Source: Heliopora coerulea (taxonomy: Eukaryota; Cnidaria; Anthozoa; Scleralcyonacea; Helioporidae). Taken from it: DNA of 64,000 nt. The DNA is taken from assembly GCA_030142905.1 (NCBI GenBank), contig JASJOG010000100.1, forward strand, positions 62,001 to 126,000, given 5' to 3'. The position numbers and the translations under genes are program-made. Numbering within the stretch: the stretch's first letter is position 1; each line of letters begins with the position of its first letter. Of the stretch, positions 55,000 to 64,000 are shown in pieces. The notes under the pieces are model-generated. The model had not been told where the DNA came from and did no database searches. It saw only the letters and a program-made list of their open reading frames with translations.

Positions 55000-56295
55000 T
55001 GAATTAGTTTGTGTATGGGAGTAAATGTAGCTGACGCTGCACAGAAATTAGGTTTAAAGTCAGTCGACTGTGGCTCGATTGCTTGCGAAAGACCACTTTA
55101 ATGTAATTTCTGTGAACCGATAACTGACAGAAGCGCAGTCAGTTACTTTCTGTTAGTCTTTGAATCACAGGATCACAAATTAAATTTAACGTTTGGAAGA
55201 ACTGTTTGCGTCATTTGAAGCGGAGATTGTTTTATTGTTTCTTTACTTTTTGTCAAGACATAGATATCACCAAATGTGAATCAAGAATCGTTTATAGTAT
55301 TGAAAAGTCCATTAGTCAAGCTCGAGCAGAATTGTTTGAAATAATTCCATTTGTCTTGAAGGAAAATCTATTCGACGGTTCTAACAACATTTTTAAATGT
55401 ACTGGGAACTGGGAATTTGGGATTTTCTCATGCTCTTGTGAGATTTATACTGTTATGTTCACCGAATTCTTCATTTCACAATTGTGTCGATGCTGGTGTA
55501 AAACTACATGCGAAATATGCATAATTTTAATTCTGTATTCGTTTACTAAAAAAACTCCGAAAATAAAACTTTCATCTAACTCTGTAGAGATATCAGTAAA
55601 TAAACAATAGGAAAGTAAGGTGCTTAATCTACGAGAATACCGATAATCGGTAATTGTCATCGTAAATTATTTGTGTTACATAAATCTGACTTGTTTTGGT
55701 ATTACGTTTGACCTTGAGGGACATGTAAAAACGTATTAGGCGTATGTCCACTAGAATACGACATGTCCACCTTCCAGTTCCCAAAAATCACGGCTTATTG
55801 GCAAACAGCTTCATTTCTAGTCCTCCAGGACGACACCCGGCCTTGATCCTACCCGACAGAGCAATGATTCGTTGATTTCAACACCAAACTCATCGTTCAT
55901 TTTACGATTAATTGTGAAGGAAATTTGAAGGAAATTTTAGTATTTTTGAAGGAAATTTTGAAATAAAAAAGAAAAAATCAGACCAAAAAGAATAAACTTC
56001 GTCCTGGCAAAGTGGAATTGCTGATCTGTAATGCGTAGCCGCAGAATTCCGTTAATCCAGTCGGTCATTTCTCTACTCTCAAATGCGAAAATGAAACACG
56101 TCCAATCAAGACCACGTACGGGCTTTTAAAACCTGAAAAGATAACCAATAAAATGCAAAAGAATAATGCAACGGCTAATCAGGATGGAGTGTCAAAAAAG
56201 TGCGCATAAGAAAAAATCAAAGCAAGCAGTTAAATTGATGAGTCTCAAGACTCCGATGAATAACACAACAATCCTGTTCTAGGTTGAACCCAACA
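55000..56295. other. No recognisable gene
   Basis: A 134-codon plus-strand frame (55,206-55,610) is cysteine-rich near its end but matches nothing I know; its AT-rich codons look random. Otherwise empty. Confidence 0.45.
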
Positions 56296-56303
56296 CTCTA
56301 ATA

Positions 56304-56572
56304 CACCTTTAGCTGTTCGTTACCAGAGAATATACTATCGTTAACGCCAACCGCAAACTTGTTAACGCAAAAATACATTCATTTAATTCAATCGACATTC
56401 ATTAATGCTTCAGTCACTTTCAATTAACATTTTTGCATAGAAAGTGAAATTCATTAGTGTAGATACGCAACCATGTGCATCAAAGGGCATTCTATAACGC
56501 CGAAAGACGACCATTAACACAATTCTACTATACATTAGGGAGAATAAAATTTCAATTACGCAAAATATTTCT
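56304..56572 (+). mobile_element. Half copy of the palindromic MITE, with internal insertion
   Basis: Left half: CACCTTTAGCTGTTC after TA (56,302-56,303), through TTAACGCAAAAATACATTC to GCAAAATATTTCTC. About 48 bp with AGTGAAATTCATTA duplicates a local CATTCATTA boundary. The right half is missing. Confidence 0.75.
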
Positions 56573-56574
56573 CA

Positions 56575-58535
56575 GGTCTGTTGGAGGGTTGAGTTAAGGT
56601 TTTACGGAATTCGGACATGTATAAAGAATAAGGGAATAAAACTGTCATAATTTGTACATAAACTGAATTTGAATAGATAGTTCGAACCTCTTTTATTTCG
56701 CTGATATGTCGATTATTGTTTTGCCATTTTTCGCTCAACCGACCGCGTTCTGTGTGTTCGGCTGAGCCCTTTCAAGTCTATCCTAACTCACAACATGGAA
56801 ATATGTTTTGTGGTGGGATAGAGAATACTTCTGTTCTATCTTTCTTGAATGTCTTAATTAATCGCACACACAGCTTTCAGCTTCTGTTTATCGGAAGCCC
56901 ACGTTCACCGGTTTGTTTATAAATATTGATATTTTTATTCCTTTATCTTTTAAACGTGGTTTCGTCTGCACCTTCACTAAACTGATATTATAAAATTTTC
57001 TCTTCATACCACATTTATCCTGACAAATATAATTTGAAGCTGTTAACCAACTGTAGCTCACAGCTCTTTGCTAACACACATCAACGTTTAAATCTTAGAC
57101 AAAACATATTTTGCAATCAAAGCTTACAATACACGGCAGTACTGGGCTGTATGAAAGCATTGACCCAGAAGCTTTATTTAGCCGCAAAACTGGGCTTTTT
57201 TTTGTTTTTGTTTTGGTTGTTTTTTTTTTTTTCTTGGACGTGAAAGTTGATGTGTGTTAAGTGCTTTGAGCTAAAGTACATGTTAAGATTCCATTTTGCC
57301 CTTACAGTAGACTGGATAACTGTCCTCATTTGCATAATTCAATGTTTGATTGTTTAAACAGTTCTGAAAGGACGCTGATCTTTAACGGGTTAACTCTTCC
57401 GCATCGTGTGAACTCTGCCTTGCCACATCAACAAATTTGCCTTATCAACAAATTTCATTTTTTCAAAGTTATGAGCAGTTTTAACTGGAGAAATCTAATG
57501 GAAGGTGTTTGTAAATCGCAATCTTCATTCTGATCGACAAATTAGGGTAAAACTAAGACTTTTATAGTTCAATTTTTAAACAGCTTTGTGCGAGACTGTA
57601 TAAAACATTCGTGTACACTGGGACACAACTAAGAGCTATTGCTGTGAGACTGTGTGGCTGTATTTTTTCAAAGGGTTTAATACTTGGATCATTTTCATGC
57701 ATGCAACATGTCAATTTGGTTATTGGAGTAGTGTCGGGCCAGTTTACGAGTTGAGTAAGAAAAACTGTGACTGAAAAACTTATTTAAGTGATCGAAAAGA
57801 CGAAAACAAAACGTAAAAGCAAAAGCAACTGACCAATTGGATATTACCTATGAGTACAAAGCAGCGTGGTTACATACATTGGTATTTGTTAGAAAATTAA
57901 ATACAGTATTGAATAGTATATTTTTTCGATAATCTTACATAATGCGATAGACATGCGTGTTCGTATGCAACAGGCTTGGTGCTAGTTGGTATTTATACTT
58001 ATATATTAAGTTAATTTATTACTGTTAGTTTATTATGTCTATATTACAATAACTTGAAAACTAAACTTAAATTTTTAGTTGGAAGCTCAGAAGAAACGTT
58101 TATTAAAGGAGGCTTCCGGACACGGAAAAATGACTCAGGTGAGGGTGGAAAGCGAGCAAAACATGCTAAAACATGAATGCATATTTTGTCGATGGAACGC
58201 ATACAAAATTTTTAGAGCAATTCTCGACCGATCGATGTTCAACTTGTTGGTGTGGCTGAAACAACAAAGGCAAGAAAAAAGAAAGAGAGAGAAGAGATTC
58301 GTCAGATTGTTTAGATTATTTTTGATGTAGTTTGACATTTGGCAAAGCGAAACAGCGCATTTCGTGGACATGACGAATAAAGGGATTCAGTCAATCGCGG
58401 AAATTTTCTTGAAGAGCTTAGGTTCATTGCTAAGTACCACCAGCACTTGGAACGTTGGATGGAAAATCATCCACGGAATTTGTCGTATTTTTCCGGTAGC
58501 ATTTAGAATGAAATGATTGCCACTCTCAGCAATTT
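56575..58535. other. No recognised gene; one weak exon candidate
   Basis: Apart from a possible 59-nt exon at 58,080-58,138 bounded by TTTTTAG| and CAG|GTGAGG, no coding evidence. A poly-T run sits near 57,220-57,232. Confidence 0.4.
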
Positions 58536-58539
58536 GATT

Positions 58540-58727
58540 CAGTGGTGGCGCCAGGAAATGCCAAACGCAGGAGCTAACGTCTCCGACAGGGGGGCTAAGG
58601 TTCCCCGACGGAGGGGCTGTAGCCCCCTCTGCCCCCTTCTGACGAAGTGAGGTAGCAAATAATCGTCACAAATAACGTAACATACGTATTTTGCCACCTC
58701 AAAAAAAAAATCCTAGCGGCGCCACTG
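58540..58727. mobile_element. CAGTGG-ended MITE (188 bp)
   Basis: Inverted ends CAGTGGTGGCGCCAGGA and the complement CAGTGGCGCCGCTAGGA, with a GC-rich interior containing GGGGCTGTAGCCCC. No clear target duplication. The end sequence is hAT-like. Confidence 0.7.
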
Positions 58728-58729
58728 CT

Positions 58730-60265
58730 ATCTCGCTTAGGAAGGCTCTCCCTCCTCTCACAGAAGCGAAAACAAATTTTACGAGGGATTTAACAGGGAA
58801 GCGAGCTAGATCTCGGCAAAAAGGGCCATCCCTTCTAGGAGGGCTGGCTCACTTCCAAGTAAAGACCACCTGAGTCAGCTACACATGATTCATAGCAAAA
58901 GTAATCGTCTTTTTGTTCATTATCTTTATAAAATGAATGCTTTCTCTTCCCTGCTCATACTCAGAGGACCCTTCCTCGACAAACAATCACCGTTTGTAAA
59001 CATCAGGAATACACATTTTCCATCATGGTCTGTTTGTTCAAAGAGGCGATTAGCGCTAATCCTGCTGGGAATAATAATCCTATTCCGATTGGGGCTATCG
59101 TTGCCCTGCAAGTTGTTTTTGCTCCGAACTCAAAATCGCTTCAAGCTACGGATTCTAAATTTGGTGGCAATTTCTAAAAACTGTATGAGTAATTAAAATA
59201 GGTACTTCCAAAATACTAGTTTCAGTTGTTCGGGTACTTAAGGTGGCTCCCTACAGTTTTTATATTTACATCATATTGCATTTCCTACGGCCTTCATAAA
59301 TAGGTTTGATACGAAGTGTATTCATCTTTAGAAAAAGGGTCACAGACTTGAAACATTGATGAAATTTTGCAATCATTTATTATTGTCATGGCAATAATAG
59401 CGTTAGAACCGTTAAGGTTTTTTCTTGATTATCTAAGGCACATTAAGGATCACTATCTTCAGCTTTCTTTAGTGAATTTTTCAGAAAATTTGACCAAAGG
59501 TAATATAGATATTTCACTAAAGAATAATACAACAAAATATTTGGGGAGGTAGTCAAGACTGGTTTTTAGCGATAACTCAGCGGATTTTAAAAAAGAAAAT
59601 TCTTATGAAAAATTTTGAATGTTAGATACGTTGTTATCCCTACACTATTTACTTTATCTACCTAGTGTTGAAAATATTCCCAGCAACAAACATCAAAAAA
59701 TTTTATATTTGCATTGTCGTGGACGGTACTGTTAGTATCACTGATTTTGTTATACGTGGGGAGCCATATTTAGTTACCACTACCCAGCAAAAAAATTACC
59801 CAAGGAAAACTACCCAAAGAAACATTTCTCGAGCCAGAGGAGTCGAAAAAATTCTACTCTGAGTAGGTTATTCTACTGTTTGTTTGTTTCTTTGTTTTTT
59901 CAGTATTGTTTTCACTGGCTGTTCATACTTTGCAAGATAAAGCTTTCTTAATTTCTAGTCTGTGAAAGATAACGTTTATTTTGCTCAATATTATGCTTGG
60001 AGGTTAGGTAAATCAACCTTTTGAGCATACATGACATGTCAAACTCCCACAATAATTTCACTAGTCTAGGATGTATGAATTCTTTAGGATCTAATCAATC
60101 TACACGTTAAAAAAGCTCTAAATATTACAATAAGAAAAACTTAATTTTCCCAACTTTTGGAATATTAAAAGCCATGAATAAAACGTCCTCGAGCATACGA
60201 AGTAAATTTGTTGCGGAAAACCGTTCCCAAGTATGACATTTCTTCAAAGGTAGTATTCTTCTTTG
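58730..60265. other. No recognisable gene
   Basis: Several 60-100 codon frames on both strands without recognisable domains. TTAAGGTGGCTCCCTACAG near 59,238 looks like a single transposon end; no partner was found. Confidence 0.5.
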
Positions 60266-60268
60266 CAT

Positions 60269-60437
60269 TTACTCCTCCGTATCGTATCTTTCTAACATCA
60301 TGATAGCTCGTTCCTTTTCGGTTGGTCGGCGAAACTCGTCTGGGATGACAACCGCAAGAACGTTGAAACAGAAAATGATAAGAACCAGACCCAAAAAATT
60401 TGCAAGCATCGGTTCAGTTCCCAAGTCACTGAAGTTT
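60269..60437 (-). CDS. Cytochrome b561 gene 2, last exon
   Basis: Acceptor TCCATTTAG|AAACTTC; 169 nt to the TAA at 60,269-60,271. Encodes GTEPMLANFLGLVLIIFCFN (last membrane segment) and a polar tail with DEFRRPTEKERAIMM. The tail resembles the usual b561 C-terminus (…KRPxxxEE…) more than that of gene 1. Entry phase is 2, as in gene 1. Confidence 0.88.
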
Positions 60438-60754
60438 CTAAATGGAAAACCACAATCACATTATTCACAATCTTGAATATTTTTCGAAGTATTTACTTGA
60501 TGGTAGAGATAAGATTCTACAAACTACTGCATGTAGAGATTAGAAAACAGTGGTCGAGAACAGTAATCAGTGATCGAGATATGCTAACTATGCTCTATTT
60601 TAGAAATTGAAGAGAAATGTAAGGTTCAGATTTCGAAAATAACCACTGAAACCAGGTAGCTGCGTGGAGACTGGGACTTGAAAATGAAGAAAATTTATTT
60701 AACTGATATCCTCAGGGATATCTGAGTCCACAGGGATGAGAAGATGTGCAGTGT

Positions 60755-60890
60755 TTTTAGGCTTGGACTGGCTATCGTGCCATCCTACCGTAGAACAACA
60801 GTCAGTCGTTGTTCTGTGGAGCGACGGCGCAATGGCCAGTCCAAGCCTGAGTGTTTCAATTCTATTTCAGAATCATCCTCAGAAATACAT
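60755..60890 (-). repeat. Foldback with intact hammerhead motif (intron of gene 2)
   Basis: Arms AGGCTTGGACTGGC (60,759) and GCCAGTCCAAGCCT (ending 60,848) meet at AACAACAGTCAGTCGTTGTT. Directly beyond the right arm, on the minus strand, lies a hammerhead-like motif. The layout matches a Penelope terminal repeat; no protein frame is nearby. Confidence 0.75.
60854..60882 (-). ncRNA. Hammerhead ribozyme motif
   Basis: Minus strand CTGAGGA, T, helix II GATTCT/AGAATT (one G-U) with loop GAAAT, then GAAA and CACTCAGG. The core is intact and the spacing equals that of the motifs at 41.9 and 54.9 kb. In the last intron of cytochrome b561 gene 2, on the same strand as the gene, so it would be transcribed in the pre-mRNA. 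Confidence 0.7.
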
Positions 60891-61520
60891 GAACAGAAAT
60901 TTTTCCCATGATAATTTGACGCTGCTGAAGTCAGCAGTCATGTGGTCAACTGAAGTTATGTATCCCTGAGTATTTTGCAACTTCATCAGACTGATCAAAG
61001 CACCTTGATACGAGTAGACAATCCATGTTATCTTAGCGTTCCAGCAAAATGTTGGGGAGCTACATAACATTTAAGGGCTCGATTTTATCCTAATGGATAT
61101 CAACAAAAGGGGCATGAAGATGAACATAGTTTCCATCTCTAAGCTACGCCAACGGCTTCAAAAAGTTGTCTGTTATTGTGGCCAAACTTGCTTCGACTGT
61201 TGTCTAGTTGAACAAAAACTCTTTCATGGATGGGAGTTGATTATGCAAGTTACTCAGGGAAACTTCTGTCATAAATTTATTGAAGAATCTCGTTTTGATG
61301 GCTGGTTCACACCTTCGCCCACGGGGCGAGTCATTATCGTATTTGGATTGAGCTCCTCTAGGTCAAATTCTAGTTAATCGCCTGTTTTATTAGGGATTAG
61401 AATCGAAATTTATTGAAGAAGGGCCTAACGTTCTTCCAGAAAAATCAATCAAATATTATTTTACTTTGGCTAAAAGTGGACATCTTTTCTCGACGAGGAG
61501 AGTTATCAAGCAAGGAAAGG

Positions 61521-61682
61521 CTAATTGTTGTTTCCCACTGACGGAATTTTATCGCGCGAAGAGACCTTTTCTTTTCTTTTATGGGCTCTCGACTTGAACT
61601 AATTAAAAATCTATTCAAATTTAGGCTAAGAAATGTAGATTCGTGTGATAAAATTCGACTCATGGAAAACAGAAAGTATTAA
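61521..61682. mobile_element. TTAA-type MITE, diverged copy
   Basis: Relative of the 15.35-kb MITE: GTTTCCCACTGACGGAATTT, ATCGCGCGAA, and the mirrored GTGTGATAAAATTCGACTC, CATGGAAAAC; TTAA at 61,679-61,682. The left TTAA is mutated. Confidence 0.65.
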
Positions 61683-61948
61683 GGTGGATTTCCACTCTGT
61701 GCAAAATGTCGCGCGCGCGATTTTTTCCTTTTGTCTTAGGAGCTCTCAAACGAAAACAAGCACAATCCACATTTAATGAGGAAATTATAGAAAGGAATAC
61801 TATATTTCGAAAGTTTCGAAACATTTTGCTCGAAACTTTCTGGAATTTGGCTGCTTAATGTCTATTTAGCTTTTTGCCTGTTGCTTCTTATCTAATGCTC
61901 ATGCTGTCCAATCATTCATCTCATGTTTGGAACACTCAGGTAACGTAC

Positions 61949-62106
61949 TTGATGTGGTAGATGCTTTCCTCAGTAATCCCAATCAAACATTGACCGACAG
62001 AAGCGACAAAGAATGACACGCCAAAGAATTTGTGAAAACGTAAGTAAACCATTTTAGTAGTCTCTGGTACACCAGGTATGATGAAGATAAGAAACCCAAA
62101 GACCAA
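61949..62106 (-). CDS. Cytochrome b561 gene 2, penultimate exon
   Basis: Acceptor TTATTTTTCAG|TTGGTC, donor CATCAA|GTACGT; 158 nt, phase 0 in, phase 2 out. Encodes FGFLIFIIPGVPETTKMVYL and RFHKFFGVSFF with the fourth conserved histidine, then GITEE. It corresponds exactly to exon 3 of gene 1. Upstream exons were not found before 64,000 and are presumably outside the window (intron 2 of gene 1 is 3.9 kb). The partner is the exon at 60,269-60,437. Confidence 0.9.
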
Positions 62107-62109
62107 CTG

Positions 62110-62910
62110 AAAAATAAGTGAAAAGTAATTAACAAGGATAATAATTAGCAACGCTTCTTTTAACTAGATGTTTTAAACAGAACTATACATACAAATTATA
62201 CAACATTCATGAACTACTAGAACAAAATGACAGAAATATTTTGAGAAGTGACAACCATTCATTGTATTCTATGCTTCCTAAGGAAAAGAAATTTATCTAA
62301 GTGTTTAAGAAAGAAAAACAACCTTTGGCCTAAAGTTTGTACCGATCGTTTTTCGACTGCTTTCTTTAATAGAATAATTATTAGATACAACTTGGTAGTG
62401 TGATATTATGAACACCTTCTAGATCAACATGGTTTCATGATTTTGATATCCTTATTCTTATATTTTATATATTATTAGAATTTGTTTTAATATTATTGTA
62501 AATTTGATATGTATTTTACCAAATTAATAATAAAGAAGAAAGACCAAAGACGCAATTAAACTGGGCTGTGAACAAACCGATCTATAATAAAGAATATAAC
62601 AAATACAAAGGCAACGTCAGCTTTGATGCATCCTAATTCAACGGAATCTAATATCTCGCGAAAAAAGGTAAAAAACATATGAAAAGAAAAATTCCTGGTA
62701 GCTAAATTGTCAATGATATTCTCGCTTCGAGAGCGACAGACTCTTTTTTTTCTGAGTGGCCATCAAGGTCCGGCGGTATATGTCTGGACGATATTTTTGA
62801 TTTCGAACCTCACTGAAATGATATTTCCAGTCCTCTAAGACTACTATTAGCTCGGCTTACACGACAAGCGTGATTTCAGCAAGGTATTTCAGGGTCGTAG
62901 TCAACTATAA
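62110..62910. other. Presumed intron of cytochrome b561 gene 2
   Basis: No exon with b561 motifs is visible here on the minus strand. AT-rich. Confidence 0.5.
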
Positions 62911-62914
62911 GCGA

Positions 62915-63040
62915 GAGCCAGCAGACAATTTGAAAAAATTCAAGATAAAACATAACAAGACGCAAGTTGAATCAGTTGATTTCCAGATTCGTATTCTGAG
63001 TTTTCAAGATGTTCCTCTTTGGACTATATTTTATCTTGTA
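62915..63040 (+). repeat. Possible solo Penelope terminal repeat fragment
   Basis: GCCAGCAGACAATTTGAAAA, CAAGATAAAACATAA and later AGTTTTCAAGATGTTCC with TATATTTTATCTTG parallel the order in the 40.5-kb terminal repeat (CCAGCCGACAACTTCAAAAA, AAATAAAACATA, AACTCAAGAT). No hammerhead core is seen. Confidence 0.4.
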
Positions 63041-63339
63041 GTCAGCTATGTTTCGGTTATTGTGTTCGACAAAACCACGCTGACAAGTGGCGTGCCCTCC
63101 GCAGCTACACTTTTTTGTATTACATGTAAATCTATGTCAAGAATAATGTCTAAAAAAGGGTTATAGTCATTGTACTTTAGCATGCTGCAGTCACGTTTAT
63201 CCCCTCCCCATTAAACGAAACAAGAAAAAATCATCAACAAGGCTGGTCCAGCGTAGGCAGCGGCGCAACAACACAACACCAAGGGAGGGATTCTCGCTTG
63301 CCACAATCTGAAACAGATAAAAAAATTATATCCTCGACG

Positions 63340-63364
63340 TTTCGAGCAAAGGCCCTTCGTCTGG
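63340..63364 (-). ncRNA. Hammerhead-like motif, degenerate
   Basis: Minus strand CAGACGA, helix II GGGC-CTTT-GCTC, GAAAC. U4 of the core is replaced by A, so activity is doubtful. Confidence 0.4.
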
Positions 63365-63500
63365 AGAGTTAGTAGAAAGAGAAATAGAATAAACAAACTT
63401 GTTGCTTATATAGCAAGCTATACAAGCAGTCACGTGACTTGTATAGCTTGCTATATAAGCAACAAGTTTGTTTATTCTATTTCTCTTTCTACTAACTCTC

Positions 63501-63524
63501 CAAACGAAGGGCCTTTGCTCGAAA
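63501..63524 (+). ncRNA. Hammerhead-like motif, degenerate
   Basis: Plus strand CAAACGA, same helix II, GAAAC. Two core positions differ from CUGANGA. Confidence 0.35.
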
Positions 63525-63559
63525 CGTCGAGGATAGAATATTTTTATCTGTTTCAGATG

Positions 63560-64000
63560 GTGGTAAACGAAACAAGTGTTGTCAAATTCTGGTTACGTCC
63601 CTGGCATGGGCGCAACGAGAGGGAGTCGGGGAGGGCGGTCGCCTCCCCTTTTTTGGGGAGTGTGAGAGATTTTTTGGATGTCAACTGTCAGCTTTAATCT
63701 CCCGAGCTGCCCAGAAGTTACTTCTACTCTTTGTGCTGCCTTTGATGTCGGATGTTGTTACTATAAACTAAAAGCATACTTAATATAGTTTACTATGTGT
63801 GTTTTTATTATTGGGGGCAGGAGGGTTCTTGATCAAATCTCTGGTTGCGCCTTTGGTCTCCGGCACCCCAAAAGGACAATCTTAAGCCATAAAAAAGGTC
63901 GTTGGAATGCAAGACCCATGCTACATCTCAGATAAATATTAGTTTATAATGGATTTTATTTTTCTTAAAATCTCCGAGAAATGAAGGAAATTTTATTTGC
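63560..64000. other. No gene seen
   Basis: A GC-rich stretch with GGGCGCAACGAGAGGGAGTC and CGCCTCCCC near 63,608-63,650 resembles one end of the CAGG-type elements seen at 45.5 kb. No partner within the window. Confidence 0.45.

Larger units (their letters stand above)
63308..63556. repeat. Near-perfect foldback, 119-bp arms
   Basis: Arms 63,308-63,426 and 63,438-63,556 mirror around 63,432 with very few mismatches: CTGAAACAGATAAAAAAATT…, TCCTCGACGTTTCGAGCAAA, GGCCCTTCG. Related to the 20.1-kb foldback through GAAGGGCC…GCTCGAAACGT. The plus-strand frame across it is not a gene. Confidence 0.9.

Noticed and set aside
55206..55610. 134-codon cysteine-rich frame as a gene
   Set aside because: No recognisable family, no flanking splice or promoter evidence, and AT-driven composition.

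Overview
This looks like nuclear DNA from an invertebrate animal. Introns with GT/AG borders, Penelope-like and site-specific LINE retroelements, many non-autonomous DNA transposons and AT-rich spacers all say eukaryote. The mix of hammerhead-bearing Penelope elements, long foldbacks and a tRNA-Arg array would suit a cnidarian (coral or anemone); that assignment is inference, not proof. No bacterial, phage or CRISPR features are present. Coding content is very low: most long open frames are chance frames or transposon debris.

Region 1 (1-27 kb) is dominated by copies of one tRNA gene, tRNA-Arg with anticodon CCU. Nine copies keep a full 72-nt cloverleaf (three on the minus strand at 2.9, 6.7 and 8.2 kb, six on the plus strand at 12.5, 14.9, 16.2, 21.0, 21.5 and 22.8 kb), and about ten more are decayed or truncated. 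They sit in partly conserved duplicated units. A 2,017-bp, practically identical inverted repeat (8,033-10,049 / 10,704-12,720) carries one tRNA in each arm. The array is peppered with short transposons whose target-site duplications can be read directly (hAT-like with 8 bp, hAT-like with 5 bp, TA-flanked, TTAA-flanked, TTA-flanked). At 22.9-24.9 kb it is interrupted by a decayed LINE with reverse transcriptase, CCHC knuckle and restriction-like endonuclease (R2/R4/NeSL type); two smaller pieces of related elements lie at 5.2-6.3 kb.

Region 2 (27-43 kb) has no recognisable host gene. It holds a composite structure of about 9.5 kb with diverged inverted arms (about 30.3-32.8 kb and 37.4-39.8 kb), tandem pyrimidine-rich repeats and a Penelope RT fragment in the middle, and two copies of a fully palindromic TA-flanked MITE in the right arm. 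Next to it lies a near-perfect 1.5-kb palindrome formed by two head-to-head 5'-truncated Penelope copies, flanked by an 11-bp target duplication.

Region 3 (44-64 kb) contains the only host protein genes I can support: two tandem, same-strand (minus) cytochrome b561 family genes. The first is complete in four exons (52,846 to 44,056; 231 residues, six predicted membrane segments, four conserved histidines). The second contributes its last two exons (62,106-61,949 and 60,437-60,269) and runs off the right edge. Matching intron phases support tandem duplication. Their introns and the intergenic DNA contain nested hAT elements, a second Penelope element (53.2-54.9 kb) and several foldbacks.

The most distinctive signal is a set of hammerhead-ribozyme-like motifs (CUGANGA, helix II, GAAA) at the ends of Penelope elements and inside several otherwise non-coding foldbacks (20.1, 39.95, 40.6, 41.9, 47.5/47.7, 54.9, 60.9 and 63.3/63.5 kb). 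Five keep an intact core; the others carry one or more core changes.
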